The notes under the pieces: model-generated
What the model saw: the letters and a program-made list of their open reading frames with translations, nothing else
Told to the model about the DNA's origin: nothing
Databases searched by the model: none
Shown here: piece by piece, positions 9,405 through 23,547 of the stretch
How positions within the stretch are numbered: the stretch's first letter is position 1
Layout of the letters: each line of letters opens with the position of its first letter
Source of the DNA: Arsenophonus sp. aPb
GTDB taxonomy: Bacteria; Pseudomonadota; Gammaproteobacteria; Enterobacterales; Enterobacteriaceae
Assembly: GCF_029873475.1 (NCBI RefSeq)
Contig: NZ_CP123499.1
Coordinates: 930,001 to 994,000 of the forward strand
Direction of reading: 5' to 3'
Length of the DNA stretch: 64,000 bases
Position numbers and translations under genes: made by a program

Positions 9405-9432
9405 TTGTTAGTTTCAGAAAACCCCCTATAAT
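9405..9432 (+). promoter_or_regulatory. rRNA operon P1 promoter
   Basis: TTGTTA (9405-9410), 16-base spacer, TATAAT (9427-9432), then a GC-rich GCCC discriminator. The 16-base spacer and C/G discriminator are typical of stringently controlled rrn P1 promoters. The AT-rich stretch upstream could serve as an UP element. A second (P2) promoter is expected before 9521 but I could not pick it out confidently. Confidence 0.8.
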
Positions 9433-9520
9433 GCCCTTCCTGTTATCGCGACTTATTCATCAACGGGTGAATAAAAGTGTAACGTTAATTTAAGGTGAAA
9501 AGCGTAATATATGCCACCTC

Positions 9521-9575
9521 GCGACTCCGGTCGCACGCTCTTTAACAATTAATCAGACAATCTGTGTGGGCACTC
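9521..9575 (+). promoter_or_regulatory. rrn leader: boxB-like hairpin, boxA, 5' arm of 16S processing stem
   Basis: Hairpin GCGAC-TCCG-GTCGC (9521-9534), then boxA GCTCTTTAACA (9537-9547) for Nus-factor antitermination, then 9553-9575, which pairs with 11238-11260 to form the RNase III processing stem around 16S rRNA. Confidence 0.8.
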
Positions 9576-9677
9576 GCAAGACATCATCAAAACTATTTGA
9601 AGATTAAGTCTTGAAGAGTGACGAAACAGTTAATTCATAACGAATAGCAGTCAGAAATTCTTTGAGCATCAAACTTT

Positions 9678-11219
<1,542 letters not shown>

Positions 11220-11237
11220 CCGAGATAGATGGAATGT

Positions 11238-11260
11238 GAGTGTTCACACAGATTGTCTGA
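11238..11260 (+). other. 3' arm of the 16S processing stem
   Basis: This segment is complementary to 9553-9575 in the leader with a short internal mismatch, forming the long duplex that RNase III cuts to release pre-16S rRNA. Confidence 0.75.
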
Positions 11261-11285
11261 TGAAGATTGAGCAGAAGGTATCATT

Positions 11286-11362
<77 letters not shown>

Positions 11363-11429
11363 AGATTGCTGGCAGATATTGCCTAAAGGCGAAGTTAGCG
11401 GGAAGGAGTAATGATACAAGAATCTTAAT

Positions 11430-11505
11430 GGGGCTATAGCTCAGCTGGGAGAGCGCCTGCTTTGCACGCAGGAGGTCAGCGGTTCGATCCCGCTTAGCTC
11501 CACCA
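11430..11505 (+). tRNA. alaT: tRNA-Ala (TGC)
   Basis: A 76-nt cloverleaf with anticodon TGC at 11463-11465, T-loop GTTCGATC and encoded CCA. Relative to E. coli the outer T-stem pair has changed on both sides (A-T), a compensated substitution, so the molecule should fold normally. Confidence 0.98.
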
Positions 11506-11846
11506 TATTGCAAGATAAAACTAGATAAAAAGTTATTCAGAGCAGGCTGGCAACAGTATGCTGCGAATAATAATGCTCTTTAACAATCTGGAACAAGCTG
11601 AAAATTGAAACACACATTATTGAGAAAAATAATGTGGAGAACTCTCAAACTCCAACGTGAAGTGTATTCGCTGTCAGGAAGGCAGGCATTATGAGCGAGC
11701 AGTCAGGAATTCGAGGCGGCCAGCGCGCAGCAAGCGCAGCGTACAAAGTACGTGAGCATTGCGAGCACTGCCCAACAAAGAATTGCTGCACGCGCAGCCA
11801 TAACCTATCAGAATGATAGTGAAATAAAGACATCTTCGGGTTGTGA
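11506..11846 (+). other. rrn spacer between tRNA-Ala and 23S
   Basis: About 340 nt without a gene. It holds a second boxA (TGCTCTTTAACA, 11574-11585), a GC-rich, partly self-complementary stretch (about 11708-11804, with GTACAAAGTAC in the middle) and, at 11830-11856, the 5' arm of the 23S processing stem. Confidence 0.75.
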
Positions 11847-14940
<3,094 letters not shown>

Positions 14941-14949
<9 letters not shown>

Positions 14950-14966
14950 GACAACACCGAAGGTGT
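14941..14966 (+). other. 3' arm of the 23S processing stem
   Basis: The end of 23S plus downstream bases pairs with 11830-11856 upstream of 23S (only a few mismatches over about 25 bp), forming the RNase III stem for pre-23S. The 23S-5S spacer that follows (to 15129) is about 180 nt, longer than I recall for E. coli, and holds a GCATAC...GTATGT hairpin but no tRNA. Confidence 0.7.
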
Positions 14967-15129
14967 TTTGAGAAGAGAGAAGAAATTTTAGCTTGTTCGG
15001 AGATTGACTCCTGTAGGAATTTACGTGAATGGCAGTGAGCTGGCGCTAGGTGCATACTGAGGTATGTGAATGAGGCGAAAGGCTGGCCGAGATAGCAGCG
15101 TAATGAAACAGGATAGCGAAAAAAGAATT

Positions 15130-15249
15130 TGTCTGGCGGCAATAGCGCGGTGGTCCCACCTGACCCCATGCCGAACTCAGAAGTGAAATGCCGTAGCGCC
15201 GATGGTAGTGTGGGGTCTCCCCATGTGAGAGTAGGGAGCTGCCAGACTT
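15130..15249 (+). rRNA. rrf: 5S ribosomal RNA
   Basis: 120 nt, closely matching E. coli 5S, with the conserved CCGAACTCAGAAGTGAAA loop and pairing ends (TGTCTGGC with GCCAGACT). It is the last gene of the rRNA operon. Confidence 0.98.
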
Positions 15250-15260
15250 TAATTATGTTA

Positions 15261-15286
15261 AAAAAGCCACCTAAGGATGGCTTTTT
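15261..15286 (+). terminator. rRNA operon terminator
   Basis: AAAAAGCCA and TGGCTTTTT pair across an 8-nt loop, 12 bases after 5S, followed by GACGTTTTATC. Intrinsic terminator of the rrn operon. Confidence 0.85.
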
Positions 15287-15367
15287 GACGTTTTATCTAC
15301 TGATAACTTTTTTGATTTTTGATATAAAAATCTAATTATTTTAGCAGTAGAAAATTGAGCTAGCCTA

Positions 15368-16723
15368 TTAGAGAATGCGACGTATTAACCTATCCACGCG
15401 GATCCTGCGTAAACGTCGAATAAGTTTTTTAATTTTTACTGGATAACGTTGGATATTTTCAAGCTCTTGGTAATGCTTCACGATATGAGTATTTGTGGTT
15501 ATACATTTTAATTCTTTGTTTTTTTGCTGTAGCAGAACTTTTTGCGGATCATGAATTAAAATTGCATTTTCCAAATCGAGCCCCCATGCCCGAGGATTGA
15601 GATTATTGCCAGTAAGTAATTGCCAATTATTATCTATCCAAATTCCTTTTAAGTGATAGCTATTGTCACCATCTTTCCATAATCTGATGGTTAATTGTTG
15701 GCTATCTACAAAGTGTTGTAATCGACAGATAAATCGACGTAGGTTAATTTCATATAAATAAGGTAATGCACTGATAATTTTGAAAGGTTTTTCTGGTGGA
15801 ATATAAAAGTCATTAGCAGTTTTATCGCCAATAATAATTTCAATGTGTTTGCCGTCACGCAATAATTTACTAATTATACGCGTTAAAATAGTGGGCAAAT
15901 TAAAATAGGGGGTACAGATAGTCATTTTCTTTTCTGTACTATTCATTAAATGCATAATAACTTTATTTAATTCATTTTTTTTGCCTAAACCAATTAATGG
16001 AGTTACTGCTAACTCTTCATTTGTGGCATTATTATGCAACTGGTAGTGACAACTTTTTAAACTATGACGAAATTGTTTAATCAAACTTTTAATTTGAGTA
16101 TTTCGTGGGCGATGTGCTTGATCTAGACGCTGTATGGCGGGTGAAGATAGCAAGCTTTGGTCGATAAAACTTTTCATTGTCGCTGCTAATTGGGCATTAT
16201 CTAATATATGATAACGATCGTAGCGATAACGTTGATGTTGTTGCAGATAGACATCATTAATACTGGCACCACTATAAATAATGGTATCATCGAAGATGAA
16301 GCCTTTTAGATGTAAAACGCCTAGTGCTTCCCGTGTATTAACAGGGATACCAAAAATAGCAATATTCAGTCCTGGGTGGGCCATCATCATTTGATAATAC
16401 CAATCGGCATTAGTTGCGTTGGCATCTGCACCAATGCGACCACGTTGGGCGCGATGCCAGTCAACCATTATTTTGATATCTAATTCTGGTCGTGCCATTT
16501 TTGCTTGATAAAGCGCATTTAGTATGTCTTGTCCTGCATCATCATGTTCGAAATAAAGTGCAGTTATATAAATATACCGTTGAGCGCTGGCAATTTTGTC
16601 TAACAGCGCTTTACGGAAACTTTCTGTTTGGTAAAGGGTGACAACACCAGTTGCAGACTGAGGTAATTTTGCTAATTGCTCAAGATATAGTTGATGCTTT
16701 GCTTTTTTTAATTTGGACAACAT
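15368..16723 (-). CDS. pssA: CDP-diacylglycerol-serine O-phosphatidyltransferase
   Basis: Makes phosphatidylserine from CDP-diacylglycerol and L-serine, the route to phosphatidylethanolamine; it is a peripheral, ribosome- or membrane-associated enzyme of the phospholipase D family. Two HxKxxxxD motifs are present: HLKGFIFD near residue 137 and HLKGIWID near 356. The basic C-terminus (KKLIRRLRRIRVDRLIRRIL) matches E. coli. ATG at 16723 gives 451 residues, the E. coli length; an adjacent GTG at 16726 is not needed. kgtP, next to pssA in E. coli, is absent, so the gene abuts the rRNA operon. Confidence 0.97.
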   Translation of the reverse strand: MLSKLKKAKHQLYLEQLAKLPQSATGVVTLYQTESFRKALLDKIASAQRYIYITALYFEHDDAGQDILNALYQAKMARPELDIKIMVDWHRAQRGRIGADANATNADWYYQMMMAHPGLNIAIFGIPVNTREALGVLHLKGFIFDDTIIYSGASINDVYLQQHQRYRYDRYHILDNAQLAATMKSFIDQSLLSSPAIQRLDQAHRPRNTQIKSLIKQFRHSLKSCHYQLHNNATNEELAVTPLIGLGKKNELNKVIMHLMNSTEKKMTICTPYFNLPTILTRIISKLLRDGKHIEIIIGDKTANDFYIPPEKPFKIISALPYLYEINLRRFICRLQHFVDSQQLTIRLWKDGDNSYHLKGIWIDNNWQLLTGNNLNPRAWGLDLENAILIHDPQKVLLQQKNKELKCITTNTHIVKHYQELENIQRYPVKIKKLIRRLRRIRVDRLIRRIL

Positions 16724-16912
16724 CACAGTGTAAATTTTCTCTTTTTTATTAAGGGAGTAGATTATATACTTTGGTTTAGGTTAATTGAAAATTAGTAATC
16801 CATGATACCATTAGTTTAATTTTTTGTATCTATTAATCCCAGCTATGTTGACCGATTATTCAGTCATTATTTATTACATTATTAGATCTATTTAGTTATA
16901 AGATTATTTTCC

Positions 16913-19546
16913 TCAAAGTGCTAGATCTAGGTTGACAATGCTATCTTCAAATTGAGGATCGAGATTAAAACCTAATTTTTGTGCCAGTTGTAGCATTTTT
17001 TTATTTTCAGGCATGGTAATTGCAGTAAGTCGCTGAGTACCACGGCTACGGCTATATCTAATAATTTTATCCATTAACTGATAGCCAAGTGTATTACCTT
17101 TCATATCAGAACGTACTAAAACGGCAAATTCTGCTTGCTGATTGTCAGGATCCTCTACCACGCGAACTACTCCAATGATCTCGGAATTTTTTTTAATAGC
17201 AATAAAAGCCATTTCTCGGTCATAATCGATTTGTGTCATATTTGCTAAGTCATCATGGGTAAATTCGCTGATTTCACTAAAATAACGATAATAAAGATCT
17301 TCTTTTGTTACCTGAGTAATAAAATCTTTAAGTAAATGTTCGTCTTCGGGTAGGATAGGCCTAAGTAGACACTTTATTCCATTTTTAAGAGAAATAATTT
17401 CTTCTAATTCATTAGGATAAGGTCTAATAGCTAGTCTTGCTTTAGGATCACCAACAATAGGGCAGAGTTCCATTGTAACATCCAGTAAAGTGAATTCCTC
17501 CTCAAATGCTAAAAGTGGGTGAATATTTAGTCGGACAATTTGCGGGCAATCTATCAGTAAATTTGAAACGCGGACCAGTAATTGGCAAAGACCATCAATA
17601 TTTAGTTGATGGGATGAATTTGTTGATTTTATCTTTTGATTTTTAATTGCTTGAATAACTAAATATCTGGCTAATGTCATGTTAAGAGGGGGGAGCGCCA
17701 CCGCAGCATGGGTTTCTGGCTGCCATTCAATATCACCATCACCTAATAAGATCAAAGGACCAAAAATGGGATCTTGTTCAATTGCTATTTTTAACTCGAG
17801 AGAACCTGCTTTATTTGCCATACTTTGTACTAATAAACCTTGAATTATGGCGTTAGGAAAGTGTTGAGCGGCACGATCAAAAATTCCCTGGCTAGCATCT
17901 GCCACTTCTTTGGCATTGCGTAAATAAAGCATAACGCCTTGAATATCAGATTTGTGAGGAATATCTGCTGAGCGTAATTTTAAAGCAACCGGATAGCCAA
18001 TTTTTTCAGCAATAGCGATTGCCTGATCACTATTATGAGCTATCCATGTGGGTAATATTTTTAAGCCATAGGCGCGTAAAATAGGTTCCACCTCGTGAGT
18101 ATCAAGCTGGGTTACCCCTTTTTTTAATGCTTTTTCAATCAATGCATGGGCTTTTGTAGTGTTAGCGGTTAATCCAATAGGTAATGCCGGTGTCTCAGTC
18201 AATTGTTTTTGGTTACGGCGATATTCAACCATATGCATATAAGCAGTAATGGCGCCTTCCGGAGTTCGATATGTTGGAATACTCGTTTCACTAAAACGTT
18301 TACGTGCATCCTGGGATGAATATTCGCCACACCAGTTAGTTAATATAGTTAACCATTTACCGCGGGGATGTGATTGAATAGTTTGAATGATCCTCTCCGC
18401 GGTAAATAAACTGGGGGCTATAGTACTAGGCGAATGAATAAGTAATATAGCATCATGATCCTGGCTATCTAACATAATATTAAGGATTTTAATGTAACAT
18501 TCGATGGTTGCATCATCACCGATATTAATTGGATTTTGATTTGAGTGAAGATTGGGAAAAATGGCTTGAATTTTTTGTTGAGTATTAGTATTAAGTTTTG
18601 CCAACTTTCCTTTGCGCCGAAAAAGCTCATCGAGGGCCATTGCGGCAGGCCCGTTACCATTACTAATAATAGAGAGTCTGTCCCCCTTTAAAGGGGACAT
18701 GTGACTTAATGTTTCAACTGCGGAAAACATTTCATGGGTATCTTGCACTCGAAGTAATCCTGCTCGTTGAATAGCTGCGTCATAAGCAGCATCAAAGCTT
18801 TGTACTTCTCCTAGTAAATATTGTGCTTGTTGAGTACGTCCACTTTTAACAACTAGAATAGGTTTATTACGTGATGCACTGCGAGCAGCTGAAAGGAATC
18901 TCCGCGCCTGCTGAATATGTTCTATATAGAGTAATATGGCGCTGGTTTTATTATCTCTAGCAAGAAAATCAAGTAGATCATCGATATCAATATCCAAACT
19001 ATTTCCCAATGCAATAAAGTAAGAAAAGCCAATTTTACGCTGTTGTGCCCAGTCCAGAATAATATTAGAAACTGCAGCAGATTGAGAAATAAAAGCTAGT
19101 TTGCCTTTTAAGATTGGAATTGGTGAAAAGCTAGCATTTAATTGTTGCCAGGGTGCTAGGATCCCCAAACTATTGGGCCCCAATAATCTTATATTGTATC
19201 GTTGTGTTAATGCTTTCAGTTTTACAAACTGAGAAGGAGGCGATGATAGGATAATGGCTGCTTTACAACCCATTTTGCCCAGTTGTTTTAGACAAGTTAA
19301 ATTTCTATCTGCATTTGTGCAGATAACCGCTAAATCTGGTGAGAATGGTAATTTATCAATTGTAGGATAGGTGAGTATTCCCATTACCGCATTTTTATTT
19401 GGTGTAACCGGCAGGATCGGGCCTGTAAAACCACTAGAAAGTAGATTCTTTATAATCACGGATCCTGCTCGTTCTGGTTTTTCTGAGGCACCAATAACTG
19501 CAATGGATTTAGGTCGCAATAATGCGTCGAGTCCACGCTGGCTCAT
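16913..19546 (-). CDS. pat: Protein lysine acetyltransferase Pat (YfiQ)
   Basis: Two-part enzyme that acetylates lysines of metabolic proteins such as acetyl-CoA synthetase. The N-terminal part is an ADP-forming acyl-CoA synthetase-like region (CoA-binding fold starting IAVIGASEKPERAGS at residue ~15, ligase domains, ATP-grasp to about residue 700). The C-terminal GNAT domain (about 725-870) has the acetyl-CoA loop region near RSDMKGNTLGYQLM. Length 877 residues (E. coli 886). AAGG precedes the ATG. The neighbour pssA is as in E. coli; upstream lies the effector island instead of tapT. In E. coli the gene is CRP-dependent; no CRP site was identified here. Confidence 0.95.
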   Translation of the reverse strand: MSQRGLDALLRPKSIAVIGASEKPERAGSVIIKNLLSSGFTGPILPVTPNKNAVMGILTYPTIDKLPFSPDLAVICTNADRNLTCLKQLGKMGCKAAIILSSPPSQFVKLKALTQRYNIRLLGPNSLGILAPWQQLNASFSPIPILKGKLAFISQSAAVSNIILDWAQQRKIGFSYFIALGNSLDIDIDDLLDFLARDNKTSAILLYIEHIQQARRFLSAARSASRNKPILVVKSGRTQQAQYLLGEVQSFDAAYDAAIQRAGLLRVQDTHEMFSAVETLSHMSPLKGDRLSIISNGNGPAAMALDELFRRKGKLAKLNTNTQQKIQAIFPNLHSNQNPINIGDDATIECYIKILNIMLDSQDHDAILLIHSPSTIAPSLFTAERIIQTIQSHPRGKWLTILTNWCGEYSSQDARKRFSETSIPTYRTPEGAITAYMHMVEYRRNQKQLTETPALPIGLTANTTKAHALIEKALKKGVTQLDTHEVEPILRAYGLKILPTWIAHNSDQAIAIAEKIGYPVALKLRSADIPHKSDIQGVMLYLRNAKEVADASQGIFDRAAQHFPNAIIQGLLVQSMANKAGSLELKIAIEQDPIFGPLILLGDGDIEWQPETHAAVALPPLNMTLARYLVIQAIKNQKIKSTNSSHQLNIDGLCQLLVRVSNLLIDCPQIVRLNIHPLLAFEEEFTLLDVTMELCPIVGDPKARLAIRPYPNELEEIISLKNGIKCLLRPILPEDEHLLKDFITQVTKEDLYYRYFSEISEFTHDDLANMTQIDYDREMAFIAIKKNSEIIGVVRVVEDPDNQQAEFAVLVRSDMKGNTLGYQLMDKIIRYSRSRGTQRLTAITMPENKKMLQLAQKLGFNLDPQFEDSIVNLDLAL

Positions 19547-19997
19547 AGATATTTACCTTGTCATGGGTATTGTCTATCAATGTAGCTGATATTTTCGCAT
19601 TTTTCTGTGATTTTTGCCGCCAGAGAACAAAGTTTGTTGGTTAGATACTATTTATAAAAAATAAATCATGAAGTGATAATTTTATAATTATTAGTTTCTT
19701 ATGAATATTTTTTCATTCTTGAATGGTGTTATTTTAACATCACACACATTTACACGATAAAGATTAAGTGGTGTTAAAAAAATTAGTTTGTTATTGAGAG
19801 CGGAATTTAAAAGTAAAAAAAAGATAAAAGTTTACTATTCCAAATAGTAAAGAATATTATTTTGTTTTATATGAAATAAAAAATTATTTTAACATGTTAC
19901 TGTCAAGAATTATTATTCTGAACAGAAATTAATAAAAAAGTATTTTGAGCGATATGATATTGGCAATAATGGAGAATTCAACATCATAGAGGTTAAT
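19547..19997. other. Intergenic region between pat and the SopA-like gene
   Basis: 451 very AT-rich bases between two divergent genes, so both promoters should be inside. I see no clear -35/-10 pair, no hairpin terminator and no reading frame of note. It is the left edge of the accessory island. Confidence 0.4.
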
Positions 19998-22331
19998 ATG
20001 TTTAATATCTTTAAAAACGAAAATATTTTATTTTCACCCATAGAGCCCGACCTTATTAGCGAAGAACAGGCCAAAGTAAAAAAGGACTTGGCAATTTTAA
20101 CCAAAAAATTAACTTTAGATAGTGGTTTAGCTGATAGGCAAGATTTGCAAAATAAAAAACTAGCTATTTTACTGGAGAAATTACAAACAAGAGAAGCAGG
20201 TGATTGCGTTGAACTAAATGAAATTGACTTGACGGGCATGGAATTACCCGCAGCGATTGAACTTTATAACGTTAATTTAATGCACAGTAAATTAGTAGCG
20301 GTTAAGATGATGAATGCTAATTTACAACATAGTAATTTGTCTAGCACGGATTTGAGCAAAATAGATTTAAGTGATGCTAAATTAAATAATGCCACTTTGA
20401 TCCAGTCGGTTCTGACAGATGCGAATATCGCTAATGCAGATTTGCAAAACGCAAATTTCAGGAGCGCTAATTTAAAATATTGCAATTTGGCAATGGCTAA
20501 TTTGAGCAGAGCTCATCTACAAGACGCTGATTTAATGAGAGCGAAGTTGATGGGAGCAAATTTATCGCAGGCATTTTTATTGTGTAGCATTATGCAGCGA
20601 GCTGATTTAACCGCAGCAAATATGTTTAATGCCGAGATGTTGAGCATAGATTTAACAGACGCTAATTTGACTAACGCTAATTTAGAACAGGTGAGGGGTG
20701 AAAATTCAATATTAAATAACGCTAAATTAATAGGTGCAAATTTAACGCGAGCTTTTTTTCGTGGCGCTAATATGCAAAATGTAGATCTTACCAACGCAAT
20801 TTTACTTAATACCCATTTGTTTGGTGCAGACTTGACTAATGCGAATCTCACGGATGCAAATTTAAAAAATGCTAATCTAACCAATGTTAACCTCACTAAC
20901 AGCAATTTAAGTGGTGCGACAATATCTTTGCAATCGGTTATTAACTTAGATCTCCAGTCGATCATTTTGCATAAAGCAATTAATTTATCGATTGAGTTAA
21001 AGTGGGAACAAAATAGCCTTGATCAATATTTAAATCATTTAAATAATCGAGAGACAAATAGTGTATTAACCCAGATAGCTAGCATTGATAAAATGTACGA
21101 TGCGGCAAAAATAGATATGATAAAACAAATTATCGCATCATTAAGTAATCAGCGAGTTAACATTTCCTCTGTCGCAGCATCATTGATCGATATTTTAGCT
21201 GAACCACCCTATTATGCGGATGCTGAAATTTCAAATTGGCTAAAAAGTGTTTGTGCTAACTATATTGAAAAATTTAATGATTGGCCGATGCCATTACAAA
21301 AAGAATCGGTTATTAATTTGATGATTGATACTTTCCAACATTATCCTGATTTACTTTTTAATTGTAATTCAGCCTTTATACAGATTATTTCCCAAGCAAT
21401 ATATAAAATTGATTCAGCGCAATTAAAGCAAAAAGCGATTTCTGTTTATGAGCATTACCTAAAAAGTAGCCAAATCCAACCTTATGTCCAGATGGATGAT
21501 TTTGGCTGTTATGGTGAAAATAAAACCGATTGGTCAGACAAAAATGCGGCAAACTATATTCTATTTTCTTCTACCGAACAGGGTTATGCCATGATGTTGT
21601 CGCAAAATGTACTAGCTGGAATGTTAATGCCAAATCTAGCAGGCAAAGATCAAGTATTAAACCAATTTTTTCTTTACCAGCAACAAAATAATTTAAATCA
21701 AGCTGATTATCAATTAGAGGATATTTTAAAAAATAAATTTCCAATATTTTATAGCGGATATCAATCTCTGCTTAGAATAAATACTTTTAACCGTTTGCTT
21801 GATTTATTAGATTTAGATGAAAAATTGTATGACTTATTTATTGCAGTAACAAAAAAAGCTATTTCAACAGAAAAATTAGTTAATCCTGAAGAACAAATTC
21901 AACTAGAAAAGCTATTAACTAATAAAGCATATCAGTTTATCGCGCCAAGTGATTATCAATTAACAGAAAAATTTTATCAGAATATTCTCAATACCTATAA
22001 ATTGAAAGAGGCAACTGATAAGGAAAAAGCAGAAAAAATATTTAGCTTATCAGCGGTATTTGTTAAATATACTTCTAGTGCTATTTTGGGTACTGAGACG
22101 GAATCACCTAATGCTTTAAGATATTTTTCCTGTGCGATGTTAAATAAAGCCTATGAACTTTGCCCGGCCATTTTTGATTCTGAGCAACAAATTACAGAGT
22201 GGAAAAATAGATTACTTGGCTTAGAAAAAACTTTTTCTTGTACTGCGGTATTGTCTAGCGCAATGATAGATCACGCAAGGAAACAATTTTCTAATCAATT
22301 AGCAACTGTATTGCCGCCTGATTGGTATTAA
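19998..22331 (+). CDS. SopA/NleL-like HECT-type E3 ubiquitin ligase, putative type III effector
   Basis: 777 residues. Residues 1-70 are polar (possible secretion signal). Residues ~72-325 are pentapeptide repeats of A(D/N)LXX type (for example ADLQNANFRSANL), a right-handed beta-helix. A helical region (~330-600) and a C-terminal lobe (~605-777) follow. Salmonella SopA and E. coli NleL have this architecture at 782 residues, with catalytic Cys753, 29 residues from the end; here Cys748 in FSCTAVL is also 29 from the end. Family members ubiquitinate host proteins after type III secretion. GAGG sits before the ATG. No other function fits as well; a plain pentapeptide protein would lack the C-terminal 450 residues. 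The N-terminal region before the repeats is shorter than in SopA. The effector role is inferred. Confidence 0.8.
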   Translation: MFNIFKNENILFSPIEPDLISEEQAKVKKDLAILTKKLTLDSGLADRQDLQNKKLAILLEKLQTREAGDCVELNEIDLTGMELPAAIELYNVNLMHSKLVAVKMMNANLQHSNLSSTDLSKIDLSDAKLNNATLIQSVLTDANIANADLQNANFRSANLKYCNLAMANLSRAHLQDADLMRAKLMGANLSQAFLLCSIMQRADLTAANMFNAEMLSIDLTDANLTNANLEQVRGENSILNNAKLIGANLTRAFFRGANMQNVDLTNAILLNTHLFGADLTNANLTDANLKNANLTNVNLTNSNLSGATISLQSVINLDLQSIILHKAINLSIELKWEQNSLDQYLNHLNNRETNSVLTQIASIDKMYDAAKIDMIKQIIASLSNQRVNISSVAASLIDILAEPPYYADAEISNWLKSVCANYIEKFNDWPMPLQKESVINLMIDTFQHYPDLLFNCNSAFIQIISQAIYKIDSAQLKQKAISVYEHYLKSSQIQPYVQMDDFGCYGENKTDWSDKNAANYILFSSTEQGYAMMLSQNVLAGMLMPNLAGKDQVLNQFFLYQQQNNLNQADYQLEDILKNKFPIFYSGYQSLLRINTFNRLLDLLDLDEKLYDLFIAVTKKAISTEKLVNPEEQIQLEKLLTNKAYQFIAPSDYQLTEKFYQNILNTYKLKEATDKEKAEKIFSLSAVFVKYTSSAILGTETESPNALRYFSCAMLNKAYELCPAIFDSEQQITEWKNRLLGLEKTFSCTAVLSSAMIDHARKQFSNQLATVLPPDWY

Positions 22332-22624
22332 ACGTTAATCTAAAATTTTACCGAGATGATTTTTTTAGCTTTACCGTTTAATTGGTTATAAATTGATTGT
22401 TTGTTGGTAAATAATAATAGCGAGTTCTCTGACGTAGGCTAACAGCGCTTTTTATATTGCTATTTACCCATCAACATTTGATTTGAATGGTTTACTATCA
22501 ATGGTATGTTGTAGAGCTAAACCTTAGCATGATATTAATAACATACATGCCAAACTCTTGCTAATGATTAGAATCAATACTCAGAGAACTCACTGTGACA
22601 TATATGAACACAACTTTATTTAAT

Positions 22625-23026
22625 TTAAGCTAACTTTTCCATACGTAAAATATGTCCTGTACTGTAATTAGTGCCATCTATTGCTCCGGCTAATAGTGCA
22701 CCGCCTAAATTCATTATTGTACCAACAGGATCACCAATCTTGGCCCAACCTACCGATGATCTGGCGAAGGCAGAGGTATTAGATCTAAAACCATTTTCAA
22801 CATCAGTGCTATCCTGAGCATACTGCCTAGCCTTCCAGCTGGGTATATCTACCCCGTAAGTTCCCATACTACCGTTTATATTATATATTGCTTGACCAAA
22901 TGGTTGATGGCAATTCTGAGTCTGCTCAGAAAGCAGCTGTCGAGTTTGGCTTAATTGCTGAGGAGTGACTTGGTTTGGAAATAGCGCTTGATTAACACCA
23001 ACAACAAAATCATTAAACATCTTCAT
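22625..23026 (-). CDS. Unrecognised 133-residue protein, possible chaperone client
   Basis: Not recognised. It has no cysteine-rich, signal-peptide or membrane pattern at the N-terminus. Residues 1-45 are Gln-rich and polar (TPQQLSQTRQLLSEQTQ); a Gly/Ala-rich hydrophobic segment (GTIMNLGGALLAGAIDG) is near residues 102-118. AGGGGG lies five bases before the ATG, a strong ribosome site. It lies 146 bases downstream of the chaperone gene on the same strand, the usual order for a type III chaperone and its cargo, so a secreted substrate is possible. It converges on the SopA-like gene. It could also be an unrelated small protein. Confidence 0.6.
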   Translation of the reverse strand: MKMFNDFVVGVNQALFPNQVTPQQLSQTRQLLSEQTQNCHQPFGQAIYNINGSMGTYGVDIPSWKARQYAQDSTDVENGFRSNTSAFARSSVGWAKIGDPVGTIMNLGGALLAGAIDGTNYSTGHILRMEKLA

Positions 23027-23172
23027 TTTTCCCCCTAGTTAAGTATTTAAACGTTGATCCTAAAATTAGTTATAAGTATTTAAATTATTCGCTAAAAACT
23101 TACTCACTATGCTTAAGTAATGGCAATAGGTTGCTATTTTTTGTAACAAATAAGTTCTTTGCAGCAAATTTC

Positions 23173-23547
23173 TTATGCTATAATTTCTAGCATTAATTCA
23201 GAAAATTGAACAAACTCATCGAACCTGCCGATTAAATTTTTTTCAGAAAAAACCATATCAGTAAATCCTTGCCAAATAACTAGCTGTTTATCATCACTGA
23301 TTGCTAATACTGGTTGATGCATTTGATGATTTATTAAATTAAATTTCATTAACTCAAGAATTTTTTCTTGGCTAATAGTTTGTAATACAGTGCACAAAAC
23401 CAATCTACCCACAGGGTACTCAATTAATCTAACGGAAAATTTTCCATCTACTCTGATGGAAAAATCAATTTGATTGAAATTTATTGGTAATTGCAGTCCA
23501 ATATTTTCATACAGTAACGTTAATTGAGCCGCAAATTCATCTCTCAT
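23173..23547 (-). CDS. CesT/SycE-type type III secretion chaperone (predicted)
   Basis: A 124-residue acidic protein. The predicted order is helix (residues 2-17), three strands (27-56, FSIRVDGKFSVRLI and GRLVLCTVL), helix (60-70), two strands (79-95, PVLAISDDKQLVIWQGF), and a long C-terminal helix (101-123). This alpha-beta3-alpha-beta2-alpha order and size fit class I type III chaperones such as InvB, SicP and CesT, which hold effectors unfolded for export. InvB serves SopA in Salmonella, so the nearby SopA-like gene is a natural partner. The start is ATG with AGGG upstream. The call is by fold pattern, not by a signature motif. Confidence 0.65.
   Translation of the reverse strand: MRDEFAAQLTLLYENIGLQLPINFNQIDFSIRVDGKFSVRLIEYPVGRLVLCTVLQTISQEKILELMKFNLINHQMHQPVLAISDDKQLVIWQGFTDMVFSEKNLIGRFDEFVQFSELMLEIIA

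Noticed and set aside
20230..20930. CRISPR-like or tandem DNA repeat
   Set aside because: The periodicity is at the protein level (five-residue repeats); the DNA units vary and have no constant spacers.
20264..20965. Minus-strand frames of 73 and 150 residues inside the SopA-like gene
   Set aside because: They are antisense shadows of the regular pentapeptide-repeat codons, rich in Leu, Ala and Lys in the same periodic pattern.
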